From positions 886,669 to 931,304 of the forward strand of contig BJOX01000028.1 of NCBI GenBank assembly GCA_009731375.1: a stretch of 44,636 nt of DNA. The letters run 5' to 3'. A model generated the notes under the pieces. That model was not told where the DNA came from, made no database searches, and saw only the letters and a program-made list of their open reading frames with translations. Of this stretch, positions 13,623-25,556 are shown in pieces. Position numbers and translations under genes: made by a program. This DNA is from Paulinella micropora (taxonomy: Eukaryota; Cercozoa; Imbricatea; Euglyphida). Within the stretch, counting starts at the first letter, position 1; every line of letters begins with the position of its first letter.

Positions 13623-14029
13623 GCCCGTGGTGGGGTGCCTTTTGTGTGCCTAGCCATACGCCTATAAGTCACATGCCGAAATAGCGACGGGAAGCACAAT
13701 CCTGTTCCCTCAGGGTGCCCTTTCTCGCTTGTTGAGCCCGGAATAAAACCCACAGTGCTCTGTCGGTTTATACTAGACTGTCGAACAGTCTCGAAACTCC
13801 ATCTGCTTACTGGGCCCTCTGTAATGGAGGTGGGAGCTCGTTCTGCAAGGGGCGCTTATGGAACGAGCCCTGGCCCCGCCTGGTACTAGGGAGCTTTGGT
13901 ATCGCCTGTATCAGTCCCTTCCGTGCAAACATCACGGCTTAGCTGGGCATCGGGTTAATACTTTACCCACAGACTTCCTTGGTTGACGAAATCAGAAGCT
14001 CCTTTTTTCTGACATTAGTCGATATCTCA
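13622..14029 (+). mobile_element. GATA-tailed retroelement-like repeat, copy D
   Basis: Reverse-complement orientation to copies A, B, C and E. It runs from CCCGTGGTGGGGTGCC through the palindrome near 13780 to the shared 3' end ATTAGTCGATATCTCATC, then a short (TATC)n tail of about three units. CTAT repeat lies on the 5' side as well. The octamer satellite flips strand across this copy. Confidence 0.75.
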
Positions 14030-14040
14030 TCTATCTATCT

Positions 14041-14962
14041 ACTGACTAACTCACTCACTAACTAACTAACTGACTGACTAACTGACTGACTAACTGACTG
14101 AGTAACTGAGTAACTGACTAACTGACTAACTAACTAACTGACTAACTGACCAACTGACTACCTGACTAACTAACTGACTAACTGGCTGACTAACTGACTA
14201 ACTGACTGACTGACTGACTGACTGACTGACTGACTAACTGACTAACTGACTAACTGACTAAGCAAATGACTAACTGACTAACTGACTAACTGACTAACTG
14301 ACTAACTAACTGACTAACTGACTAACTGACTAAGTAAGTGACCAACTGACTAACTGATTAACTGACTAACTGACTAACTGACTAACTGACTCATTGGCTG
14401 ACTAACTAACTGACTAACTGGCTAACTGACTGACTGACTGACTGACTAACTGACTAACTGACTAAATGACTAAGTAACTGGCTACCTAAGTATCTAACTG
14501 ACTAACTGACTAACTGACTAACTGACTAACTGACTAACTGACTGACTGACTGACTGACTGACTGACTGACTGACTAACTGACTGACTAACTGACTAACTG
14601 ACTACCTGACTAACTGACTGACTGACTGACTGACTGACTGACTGACTAACTAACTGACTAACTGACTAACTGACAAAGTAACTGGCTACCTAAGTATCTA
14701 ACTGACTAACTGACTAACTGACTGACTGACTAAATGACTGACTGACTGACTGACTAACTGACTAACTGACTAACTGACTGACTGACTAACTGACTGACTA
14801 ACTGACTGACTAACTGACTGACTGACTAACTGACTAACTGACTAACTAACTAACTAACTAACTAACTGACTGACTAGCTGACTAACTCTAACTGACTGAC
14901 TAACTGACTAACTAACTATCTAACTAACTGACTGACTAACTGACTGACTGACTGACTGACTA
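14041..14962. repeat. CTGACTAA octamer satellite (reverse complement of 10.9-13.3 kb)
   Basis: The same octamer family as the upstream satellite but in the opposite orientation, with GACT-rich blocks. Together the two satellites form inverted arms around 13.3-14.0 kb. Confidence 0.9.
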
Positions 14963-14964
14963 TA

Positions 14965-15100
14965 ATGTGTGTGTGTGTGTGTAATGTAATGTCATGTTAT
15001 GTCATGTTATGTTATGTTATGTTATGTTATGTTAGGTTAGGTTATGTCACGTTATGTTATGTCATGTCATGTTACGTTATGTTATCTTATGTTATCTTAT
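14965..15100. repeat. GT run and TTATG pentanucleotide tract
   Basis: Short GT run, then TTATG with TCATG variants. The same pentamer resumes after the foldback block (about 15757-15791), as if the foldbacks had inserted into it. It is also the main repeat at 40.5-41.6 kb. Confidence 0.85.
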
Positions 15101-15571
15101 GTAAAATTTCGACGGACCCGCCGTTTCTGGGCGTAAGAGAAGAAACCGAAGATACCGGCGAGATCTTCCGAGACCGTAAGATCCCGGCGATATCTTACCA
15201 ACTGGGTAAGATCCCGGCGGTATCTTACCAACCGTTTCTGGTTGGCACCTTGCAACCTGAACAATGTGGTTTTTATAGTGAAAATTTTTGTGGTGCATGA
15301 TTAGTTTCTTCTTTATCACAATTATTGTATGATATTTTTCTAATGTTTTTCATACTATGTTATATTTTCATATTATGTTTTACTTTCTTGAGTTATCTTT
15401 TCTTAGGAACAAATGCTTTCTACAAAATAAATTTCTTTTTGAACTGTTCAACAACAGCCCCACCGCACACCAGAAAGACATGTTTTACAAGAAAATTTGT
15501 GCGCAAATAGCGGTGTGCGGGCCGGCGTGAATATGTGCCGCCCACAAACGGCGGGTCTATCGAAATTTTAC
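15101..15571. mobile_element. Foldback element with about 33-bp terminal inverted repeats
   Basis: Left arm 15101-15133 (GTAAAATTTCGACGGACCCG at its start) and right arm 15539-15571 are near-perfect reverse complements. Inside the left part are consecutive small hairpins: GTAAGATC / ATATCTTAC (15176-15199), GGTAAGAT / ATCTTACC (15205-15229) and CCAAC / GTTGG (15228-15245). The middle (about 15290-15480) is AT-rich and has no meaningful ORF. It looks like a non-autonomous DNA transposon, class not determined. Confidence 0.65.
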
Positions 15572-15572
15572 A

Positions 15573-15739
15573 CTAGAAAGAGATGGCTTGTCCGGGATCT
15601 CCCGACTGCAAACACACACTCGACACGACGAATAAGATCCCTCGTGAAGCGCTTCGCGCTCTTTTGCGCTCGGGATCTTATTCTTCGTGTCTCGTGTGTG
15701 TTTGCAGTCGGAAGATCCCTCCAAGCCATCTCTTACTAG
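15573..15739. mobile_element. Long hairpin, arms about 65 bp
   Basis: CTAG at both ends. Arms such as AGAGATGGCTTG / CAAGCCATCTCT and GCAAACACACACTCGA / GTGTGTGTTTGC pair over about 65 bp, with a GC-rich loop near 15645-15670 that is itself palindromic (AAGCGCTTCGCGCT). It directly adjoins the preceding foldback. TTATCTTA flanks the composite block on both sides (15092-15099 and 15742-15751), which may be target duplication or just the surrounding repeat. Confidence 0.7.
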
Positions 15740-15796
15740 AAGTTATCTTAGGTACTGTCATGTTATGTCTCTTTATGTTTCATGTTATGTTTTTTC

Positions 15797-15943
15797 ACAT
15801 AAAAGCATTCACCAGCAATTACCCTGGTAATTACTCTTAATATGGTTAGCTTCCCAGGGAAACGGCTACGTCGGCAATTTCCCCGGGAAGCTAACCATAT
15901 TAAGAGTAAATACCAGGGTAATTTCTGGTTAATGCTTTTATGT
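15797..15943. mobile_element. Second long hairpin, arms about 65 bp
   Basis: Starts ACATAAAAGCATT and ends AATGCTTTTATGT, with internal pairs ATTACCCTGGTA / TACCAGGGTAAT and CTTAATATGGTTAGCTTCCC / its complement. The loop is about 15 nt near 15870. Nearly perfect pairing implies recent origin or maintenance by inversion. No ORF. Confidence 0.75.
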
Positions 15944-15984
15944 CTTTGTCTGTTGATTAGTGGAACGTCTTTTGAGGGCCTCCT

Positions 15985-16137
<153 letters not shown>

Positions 16138-16169
16138 GCAATGCATATTTAATATTTGACTTCTACCCC

Positions 16170-16252
16170 TTTCTCTATTCATCTATTCATCTATCTATAT
16201 ATCTATTCATCTATCCATCTATCTATCTATCTATCTATCTATATATATATAG

Positions 16253-16286
<34 letters not shown>

Positions 16287-16460
16287 ATATATATATACAT
16301 ATATATATATATGTGTGTGTGTACCTATCCATCTATCCATCTATTCATCTATCCATCTATTCATTTATCCATCTATCCATTCATTCATACATACGTGCAC
16401 ATATACACATCCATGGATTCATCTATCCATCTATCCATCTATCCATCTATCCATACACAG
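16170..16460. repeat. CTAT, CATC and AT microsatellite mosaic
   Basis: Mixed CTAT, ATCC, AT and TATG tracts. No gene. Confidence 0.85.
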
Positions 16461-16630
16461 ACAACATAACCTACATACCTACCGATGCTTAGGATTTGCA
16501 TGATCGGTTTAATCTATCAAGCAGCAGCAGTACAGTACACTTCAGTCACCATCTGCAAGTAAGAATCAATCTATCATCAATTACATCAACCTAATAATAA
16601 TGATCATATCAATATATCAATAGAATATAG
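16461..16630. other. AT-rich sequence, nothing recognised
   Basis: Short unique stretch between repeat blocks, no coding or RNA signal. Confidence 0.4.
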
Positions 16631-16683
16631 TATATTATGCGGCTAGTCACAAATTTGACGTGTTTTGCGAGCGATCAAATTTG
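16631..16683 (-). mobile_element. Two-hairpin miniature element, partial copy 3
   Basis: Reverse-complement match to the right end of the copies at 3358 and 31081: TATATTATGCGGCTAG, then AAATTTGACGTGTTTTGC. It breaks off directly into (AAT)n, so only about 50 bp remain. Confidence 0.7.
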
Positions 16684-17107
<424 letters not shown>

Positions 17108-17373
17108 GTGCTTCTCTGTCCATGGCTGATGCATTTCTGCACATGCGCCTCCATCGTCTCACCCGTGAGGGGAGTACGAAGAATTGACGATAAGCTCTAA
17201 TGACACCCCCGCAAGGGCAGTTCCAACACTTCCAGACGGGCCGGTATGTTCAATGAAAATACTGGTCCAGACGGACCGGTATGTTCAATGAAAATACTGG
17301 TGGCACCGACGGGAATCGAACTGGCGACAGGGCCCAGATGGTAGAACTTGACCACTGGGCTATCACGGTGTCC
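17108..17373 (-). mobile_element. tRNA-derived SINE, copy 1
   Basis: On the minus strand a tRNA-like head of about 74 nt (17300-17373) carries an A-box-like TAGCCCAGTGG and a B-box-like GTTCGATTCCC at tRNA spacing. It is followed by an unrelated body and an (ATT)n tail. The tRNA stems are too degenerate for a functional tRNA. The body holds a 33-bp tandem duplication (about 17234-17300, containing CCGGTATGTTCAATG twice) and a small hairpin CTCACCCGTGAG. The same element lies at 43942-44175 on the plus strand. RNA polymerase III transcription is expected from the boxes (family knowledge). Both flanks are AAT repeat. Confidence 0.85.

Positions 17374-17437
<64 letters not shown>
17374..17437. 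repeat. AAT tract on the 5' side of the SINE
   Basis: Pure (AAT)n that begins immediately at the first base of the tRNA-like head, so the SINE appears inserted inside an AAT/ATT microsatellite. Confidence 0.95.
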
Positions 17438-17439
17438 TC

Positions 17440-17487
17440 AATCGATCAGCCCAATCAATCGATTTGATTAATTGTTAATAGACTGAG

Positions 17488-17543
<56 letters not shown>

Positions 17544-17577
17544 CGATCGATTGATCGATCTTGATTGATCGATTGAT

Positions 17578-17628
<51 letters not shown>

Positions 17629-17815
17629 TTTGTTTGCTTATTTGTTTATTTATTTATTTACTTATTTATTCATTCATTCATGTATTTATTTATTTATTTA
17701 TTTATTTATTTATTCATTCATTCATTCATTCATTTATTTATCGATTGATGGTTTGGGTTGTAACATCCAACCTATCTATCTATCTATCTATCTATCTATC
17801 CATCTATCCGTAGGC
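17440..17815. repeat. GATT, TTTA and CTAT microsatellites
   Basis: GATT/GATC (about 17485-17575), TTTA with CATT variants (about 17576-17740), then CTAT (17772-17806). Confidence 0.9.
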
Positions 17816-17844
17816 TCTGCGGCAAGTGTTGTCTAGTGTAAAGG

Positions 17845-19262
17845 TACATAGATATATATACATACATACATACATACATACATACATACATACATGCATG
17901 CATGCATAGTAATACGTAGATGCACATCGACACATACATACATACATACGTACATAAATACATGCACACATGCATACATTACATACATATAGGTAGTGGG
18001 AAAGCGTGGCGTCTATGCTGTGCTGAATACATACATCATACATATATACAATACATACATACATACATGCATACATACATACATACATTACATACATGCA
18101 TACATTACATACATATAGGTAGTGGGAAAGCGTGGCGTGTATGCTGTGCTGAATACATACATACATACATACATACATACATACACACATACATACATAC
18201 ATTACATACATATAGGTAGTGGGAAAGCGTGGCGTCTATGCTGTGCTGAATACATACATACATACATACAATACATACATAGATACATACATACATACAT
18301 TACACACATACATACATTACATACATATAGGTAGTGGGAAAGCGTGGCGTCTATGCTGTGCTGAATACATATATACACATATACAATACATACATGCATA
18401 CATACATACATACATACATACATTAAATACATGTAGGTAGTGGGAAAGCGTGGCGTCTATGCTGTGCTGAATACATACATACATACATACATACACACAT
18501 ACATACATTACATACCTACATACACATTACATACATATAGGTAGTGGGCAAGCGTGGCGTCTATGCTGTGCTGAATACATACATACATACATACATGCAT
18601 ACATACACATACATTACATACATATAGGTAGTGGGAAAGCATGGCGTCTATGCTGTGCTGAATACATACATACAATCATACATACAATACATACATACAC
18701 ACATACATACATTACATACATATAGGTAGTGGGAAAGCATGGAGTCTATGCTGTGCTGAATACATACATACATACATACATATATATACACATGCATACA
18801 TACATTACATTAGATACATATAGGTAGTGGGAAAGCATGGCGTCTATGCTGTGCTGAATACATACATACATACATACATACATACATACATACACACATA
18901 CATACATTACATACATATAGGTAGTGGGAAAGCATGGAGTCTATGCTGTGCTGAATACATACATACATACATACACATGCATACAAACAAACATACATAC
19001 ATACATTGCATACATACATAGATCACATACATATAGGTAGTGGGAAAGTCTAGCGTCTATGCTGTGCTGAATACATACATGCATACATACATACATACAT
19101 ACATACACACATACATACATTACATACATATAGGTAGTGGGAAAGCGTGGCGTCTATGCTGTGCTGAATACATACATACATACATACATACATACATACA
19201 CACATACATACATTACATACATATAGGTAGTAGGAAAGCATGGCGTCTATGCTGTGCTGACT
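17845..19262. repeat. ACAT array with 13 copies of a 35-bp core
   Basis: The core GTAGTGGGAAAGCGTGGCGT plus CTATGCTGTGCTGA occurs near 17991, 18118, 18215, 18330, 18434, 18539, 18627, 18724, 18822, 18920, 19036, 19133 and 19227, always in the same orientation, with (ACAT)n between. Spacing is about 88-127 bp. Cores differ by one or two bases (GCGTGG or GCATGG, GCGTCT or GAGTCT), while ACAT counts vary freely. No protein is implied. Confidence 0.95.
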
Positions 19263-19280
19263 AGGGGGGAACGAGGTCTG

Positions 19281-20036
<756 letters not shown>

Positions 20037-20046
20037 NNNNNNNNNN

Positions 20047-20118
20047 TAGGTAGGTAGGTAGGTAGGTAGATAGATAGATAGATAGATTGATAGATAGATA
20101 GATAGATAGATAGATAGG

Positions 20119-20178
<60 letters not shown>

Positions 20179-20229
20179 AAAGTGAAGGTAGGTAGGTAGG
20201 TAGGTAGAAGGTAGGTAGGTAGGTAGATG

Positions 20230-20318
<89 letters not shown>

Positions 20319-20320
20319 TT
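20047..20320. repeat. GGTA / GATA microsatellites
   Basis: Blocks of GGTA and GATA mirroring those at 19285-19511 on the other side of the GATT tract. The GGTAGG-rich joints at about 20187-20225 resemble those at 19389-19440. Confidence 0.9.
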
Positions 20321-20464
20321 AGACATGTACCGTAATTACCGGCTGGCCGAAATTCTTCACAACTTTGAGCCACAAATGTACCGTTATTACGGGATAATTG
20401 TTCACTATTCGTTACCTAGGTACTTTGGTTGGTTCCCACTCTTATTTTCGTGTATGTCTGTGTC

Positions 20465-20475
<11 letters not shown>
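20321..20475. other. Short unique stretch
   Basis: Contains a small tandem similarity (ATGTACCGTAATTAC and ATGTACCGTTATTAC). No gene seen. Confidence 0.4.
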
Positions 20476-20495
<20 letters not shown>

Positions 20496-20499
20496 AAGG

Positions 20500-20563
<64 letters not shown>
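20476..20563. repeat. AG dinucleotide tract
   Basis: (AG)n with two interruptions near 20505 and 20509. Confidence 0.95.
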
Positions 20564-20567
<4 letters not shown>

Positions 20568-20589
20568 CGCAGTAAGGGGGTCGGGAAAA

Positions 20590-21208
20590 ATACATAAATA
20601 CATACATAGATACATGCATAGATACATGCATAGATACATGCATAGATACATGTTTTGGTTGGTCATATGTATGTATGTATGTATGCATGTTGTATGTATG
20701 TATGTATGTATGTATCTTTTCAACTCTGTCTTCAATGAAGCACACTTGCATACATACATACATACATGCATACATGCATACATACATGCATGCATGCATA
20801 CATGCATACATAAATACATACATACATGCATACATACATGCATACATACATACATGCATACATACATACATACATACATACACACATACATACATGCATG
20901 CATGCATACGTGCATACATACATACATACATACATACATACATGCATACATGCATACATACATGCATACATACATGCATACATACATGCATGCATGCATA
21001 CATACATACATACATACATACATGCATGCATACATGCATACATACATGCATGCATACATACATGCATACATGCATACATACATACATACATGCATACATA
21101 CATGCATACATGCATACGCATACATATAAACATACAAACATGCATACATACATACATACATACATACATACATACATACATACATACGTACATGCATTCA
21201 TACATACA
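20590..21208. repeat. ACAT / GCAT tetranucleotide array
   Basis: Begins with three 16-bp GATACATGCATAGATA-type units. A strand switch follows (TATG at about 20667-20715, ACAT from about 20753), separated by roughly 38 bp of unique sequence. GCAT variants recur in groups. Long His-Thr-Tyr-Ile and Cys-Met-Tyr-Val frames are repeat translations. Confidence 0.9.
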
Positions 21209-21254
21209 ACTCAGATCATGAAGAACAGTTTAGGAGCTTCTCATACATACAACA

Positions 21255-21280
21255 TATCTATCTATCTATCTATCTATCTG

Positions 21281-21319
<39 letters not shown>

Positions 21320-21324
21320 GTCTG

Positions 21325-21372
<48 letters not shown>

Positions 21373-21427
21373 GGCCATAATGCACGCAGCCCTAGCGAGC
21401 AAGAAGCGTTTAACTATCTATCTATCC

Positions 21428-21489
<62 letters not shown>

Positions 21490-21641
21490 ATCTATCTATC
21501 TATCTATGTATCTATCTATCTATGTAAGTTCTATCTATCTATCTACCTACCTACCTACCTACCTATCTATCTATCTATCTATCTATCTATCCACATTTAT
21601 CTTCGCATAGAACCGTCAGACTGCACATATCAGGGGCCTAG

Positions 21642-21684
<43 letters not shown>

Positions 21685-21705
21685 GTCTGTCTATCTGTCT
21701 ATCTG

Positions 21706-21739
<34 letters not shown>

Positions 21740-21743
21740 GATT
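21255..21743. repeat. CTAT microsatellites with two unique interruptions
   Basis: CTAT with CTGT and CTAC variants at 21255-21372, 21412-21595 and 21640-21740, separated by about 40 bp of unique sequence each. Confidence 0.9.
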
Positions 21744-21830
21744 TCACCCCGCTGCCCAACCACCAACTGGTGGCGGGGTGGAATGGATGTGTATGTCTTC
21801 GGATATACAGAGCTGATAGACCAAACATAT
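21744..21830 (-). repeat. Dispersed 85-bp repeat, copy 2
   Basis: Reverse complement of 4620-4705, with a few substitutions and one small insertion (GGATGTGTATG). It contains the palindrome CCACCAACTGGTGG. Confidence 0.75.
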
Positions 21831-21893
21831 CTATCTATCAATCTATCAATCTATCTATCTATCTATCTATCTGTCTATCTATCTATCTATCTA
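21831..21893. repeat. CTAT microsatellite
   Basis: CTAT with CAAT and CTGT variants. Confidence 0.9.
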
Positions 21894-21918
21894 CATGCAT
21901 CCGTAAGGACAATCGACC

Positions 21919-22052
21919 AGTTTCGGCCACCTCAAATTGTGGCCCAAAAAAAATAACGTATCTTGCGGTGAAAGACCAGGGAAGAATTCCGGCCACCTAA
22001 AGTTTTGTGCAAAAACAACGTATTCTGCGGTGAAAAATCACTGGCCGAAATA
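21919..22052 (-). mobile_element. Dispersed two-unit repeat (68 bp x 2), copy 1
   Basis: Two tandem units, each built on TTTCACCGCARRATACGTT, a T-rich run and GGTGGCCGRAATT, bounded by TTTCGGCCA / TGGCCGAAA ends that are inverted. Further copies lie at 22783-22916 (opposite strand) and 38207-38342. This is MITE-like in size and ends; there is no ORF. Confidence 0.75.
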
Positions 22053-22191
22053 CAGTTAACTAGGGCGAAAGGTTCCCCCCCCCCCGGGGGGAAACCAAAA
22101 CCTGAGCCTTGATCTCGAGAGGGAGGAATCTATAATTTGGCCATAATTCCGATGTTGCATACATACATACATACATACATACATACATACA

Positions 22192-22234
<43 letters not shown>

Positions 22235-22288
22235 CAAATTGTTTCCTTCTTTCATCAACCGATCTACATATACACATACATACATACA

Positions 22289-22322
<34 letters not shown>

Positions 22323-22515
22323 CATACATACATACATACATTACATACATTACATACATACATACATACGATATACAAATCTGGTGACGGGTGGCCACCA
22401 ATGCTTGGTAGAGTCTTGGGGGGGGGGGGGGGCCCTTNNNNNNNNNNGGTCTCAAATAATTTTAGCCTTATTTTGGTTCCCCGGGCACCTTTCGCCCTAG
22501 TTAACTGTATTTCCT
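22053..22515. repeat. Inverted repeat arms around ACAT tracts and a gap
   Basis: AGTTAACTAGGGCGAAAGGT (about 22053-22072) is inverted at about 22489-22508, so the flanking sequences form a roughly 450-bp foldback. The centre holds ACAT tracts (22156-22228, 22271-22370), a C11/G6 block, a G run and a 10-base gap (22438-22447). Confidence 0.8.
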
Positions 22516-22782
22516 GGCAGAAAATAGACCGCGTTTCATGCTTGGAAAGTGAGGAGCCCTTTTTTGGGTGTGTTGGTTAGCGAAAATTGTGACAAGATTC
22601 ACCGATTAACGAAGGTTGGGTGCCACTAATTCCCAAAAAGTGCCGCCAAAAAACGGGCGCTCCCCAAAACCATCTTTTTCGGCAAGCGTGAAACGGTCTA
22701 TTTTTCACTTGTTCTGAGGTGTTTTGGTGGGATATCGTTCAAGCGATGATTGTGAAGGAAGTGAAACATTTCGGCTTGGAAA
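22516..22782. other. Unique flank with start of a direct repeat
   Basis: No gene. GGTGTTTTGGTGGGATATCG (starting about 22718) and the following 30 bp reappear at about 22931-22976 on the other side of the dispersed repeat copy. Confidence 0.6.
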
Positions 22783-22916
22783 TATTTCGGCCAGTGATTT
22801 TTCACCGCAGAATACGTTGTTTTCGCACAAATATTTGGGTGGCCGGAATTCTTCCCTGGTCTTTCACCGCAAGATACGTTATTTTTTTGCCAAAAATTTG
22901 AGGTGGCCGAAATTTT
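22783..22916 (+). mobile_element. Dispersed two-unit repeat (68 bp x 2), copy 2
   Basis: Inverted relative to the copy at 21919-22052, with the same two-unit build. With the arms at 22053 and 22489 it makes a foldback of about 1 kb (21.9-22.9 kb). It is flanked by near-identical direct repeats of about 48 bp (22714-22763 and 22927-22976). Confidence 0.75.
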
Positions 22917-22989
22917 TTGTCTTGTCATTAGGTGTTTTGGTGGGTTATCGCTCAAGTGATGATTGTAAAGGAATGTTCTGGGACCTGCT

Positions 22990-23121
22990 TCCTAGGCCAC
23001 TGCCAGCAGGCATGCTGGCCAATACAACGGGTAAGGGGGAGAAGGGGGAAGGAGGAGGATGGGGGGAGGGGGGGGGGGGGGGGGGGGGGGGGGTGTTTTT
23101 TTTTTTTTTTTTTTCCTTTGT

Positions 23122-23152
<31 letters not shown>
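22990..23152. repeat. CTGCCAGCAGGCA motif, G run and T run
   Basis: CCACTGCCAGCAGGCA... GCCAATACAACGGGT (22996-23032) is intact here; its two halves recur, split apart, at about 23966 and 24066. A G tract (about 23067-23092) and T tracts to a gap at 23153-23162 follow. Confidence 0.75.
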
Positions 23153-23163
23153 NNNNNNNNNNT

Positions 23164-23276
23164 GTTTATCTATCTATCTATCTATCTATCTATCCATCCA
23201 TCCATCCATCCATCTATCTATCTATCTATCTATCTATCTCCCTACCTACCTATTGGTCAGCAACACACTCGGCAGA

Positions 23277-23307
<31 letters not shown>

Positions 23308-23324
23308 CATCCATCCATCTATCC

Positions 23325-23356
<32 letters not shown>

Positions 23357-23410
23357 CTATCTATCTATCTCCCTACTACCTATTGGTCAGCAACACACTC
23401 GGCAGAAAAC

Positions 23411-23444
<34 letters not shown>

Positions 23445-23472
23445 CCCTACCTACCTATTGGTCAGCAACACA
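23164..23472. repeat. CTAT array with three copies of a 28-bp core
   Basis: CCTATTGGTCAGCAACACAC plus TCGGCAGAA occurs near 23249, 23377 and 23453 (the last is cut short), each followed by CTAT/CCAT repeats. Confidence 0.9.
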
Positions 23473-23473
23473 C

Positions 23474-23567
<94 letters not shown>

Positions 23568-23576
23568 GTAGGTAGG

Positions 23577-23667
<91 letters not shown>
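23473..23667. repeat. GATA microsatellite after strand switch
   Basis: Immediately after the third core the tetramer is on the opposite strand (GATA instead of CTAT), with a GGTA block near 23567-23577. Confidence 0.95.
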
Positions 23668-23870
23668 GGATGAAGGCAAGGGGAAGAAAGCCAATGCACA
23701 GCAAGGAGNNNNNNNNNNTTTAAAAAAAAAAAAAAAAAAAAAAAGCAAAACCAAAAATCAAGGAATCCGAAGATGAAGATGAAGGTGAAAGAGGGGTGAA
23801 AGTGCAAGGGGAGTCTATGTATGTATTATCTATGTGGGTGAATATTAACAACCACCCTCCCCCCCCCAAC
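23668..23870. other. Purine-rich flank with gap and A run
   Basis: A gap (23709-23718) and an A run (about 23723-23744) are followed by GA-rich sequence. No gene. Confidence 0.6.
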
Positions 23871-23882
23871 CTATATATATAT

Positions 23883-23929
<47 letters not shown>

Positions 23930-24075
23930 TCTATTTATTTATCTATCTATCTATCTACCTACCTAGACCGCTGCCAGCAGGCACACCTACCTGCCTACCT
24001 ACCTACCTACCTACCTACCTGCCTGCCTACCTACCTACCTGCCTGCCTGCCTGCCTGCCTATCCTTGCCAATACA
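23871..24075. repeat. ATTT, CTAC and CCTG tracts inside a split motif
   Basis: TTTA repeat (23880-23940), then CTGCCAGCAGGCA (about 23971), CCTA/CCTG repeat (to about 24060), then TTGCCAATACAAGCGGT (24065-24081). The two motif halves flank the tetramer block here but are contiguous at 22996-23032. Confidence 0.8.
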
Positions 24076-24092
24076 AGCGGTCAGCAACTCGC

Positions 24093-24340
<248 letters not shown>

Positions 24341-24341
<1 letters not shown>

Positions 24342-24557
24342 TTCCGTCTCTTCTCTTCTTCTTCTCGCTCTCTTCTTCTTCTTCTTCTTCTTCTTCTTCT
24401 TTTTCTTCTTCTCTTCCTTTCTTTATCCCTTTTATACGTGCCTGTTATATTATGGTTGTGTGTGTATGTCTGTTTGATACAACATAAAACTATCTATCTA
24501 TCTATCTATCTATCCATCCATTCAGCTGCCTACCTACCTATCTACCTACCTATCTAC

Positions 24558-24619
<62 letters not shown>

Positions 24620-24620
24620 C
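24341..24620. repeat. CTT and CTAT tracts
   Basis: CTT-rich 24355-24415, unique about 24420-24488, CTAT/CTAC 24490-24620. Confidence 0.9.
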
Positions 24621-24682
24621 AGGCGCTGGAGACACGCTGGTCGGAGTCGCTGCAGCAGTACTTACACAGGGTATCAGTCAAT

Positions 24683-25100
24683 TCTACACTACCCAGAATT
24701 CAGGGCTTCTGGTGCCACTTGCTGGGTTTGCTTCCTGCTGAAAAGCCTGGCCTGCGGTGCCACTTTCACACCCAAAACCCGGAAATCTGGGTGGTGTAGA
24801 ACGGGTCAAAAGATGTAAAGTAATTTTTTCGACTGAACGACTTTTATTAAGGTCCGTTCTACACCACCAAGATTTCCCGGGTTCTGTGCCAATTCTGGGT
24901 CAAGTGGCACCACAGGCCAGGCTTTTCAGGGAAGCAAAGACCCAGAAATCGACCTCAGGTGGCACCACAGGCCAGGCTTTTCAGGGAAGCAAAAACCCAG
25001 ACATTGACCTCAGGTGGCAGCACAGGCCAGGCTTTTCAGGGAAGCAAACCCCAGAAATCGACCCAGAAACCGGGAAATCTGGGTGGTGTAGAAGGCGCCT
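24683..25100. mobile_element. Foldback with 55-bp tandem units
   Basis: ATCTGGGTGGTGTAGAACGG (24786-24805) pairs with CCGTTCTACACCACC (24854-24868) and the sequence beyond. Three 55-bp direct units start at about 24904, 24959 and 25014 (GTGGCACCACAGGCCAGGCT and on). An inverted relative of that unit lies at 24711-24764. The unit GGGAAATCTGGGTGGTGTAG recurs directly at about 25075. No coding signal; it may be a decayed foldback transposon. Confidence 0.75.
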
Positions 25101-25330
25101 AATGCAAGAACGCTTGCTTTTCGTATAGTTGAAAAGGAGGCATGTAAGTAGGCAAATATTCGTAAAACAGGGGCGAATAAAAAGAGAAATTTTTGAACAG
25201 TAGACTACGGGGAGAAGTGGGGGAGGTAATATAAAGGAAAATGAAAAATCAGAGGAGAAAAAGACAGCTTTGAAGAGAAGAAGGGAAGGAGAAAAGGTAG
25301 CAATAATACTATTACTGCTATTACGGGCAA
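25101..25330. other. Purine-rich unique sequence, no gene seen
   Basis: A-rich/G-rich sequence without an ORF of note. Confidence 0.5.
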
Positions 25331-25348
25331 CCCTACCTACCTATCTAT

Positions 25349-25387
<39 letters not shown>

Positions 25388-25504
25388 GTCCAAGAGGCTA
25401 AACGTCCGACTTTGATGATATTATATATATATACATATATATACATATATATACATATATATACATATATATACATATATATACATATATATACATATAT
25501 ATAC

Positions 25505-25556
<52 letters not shown>

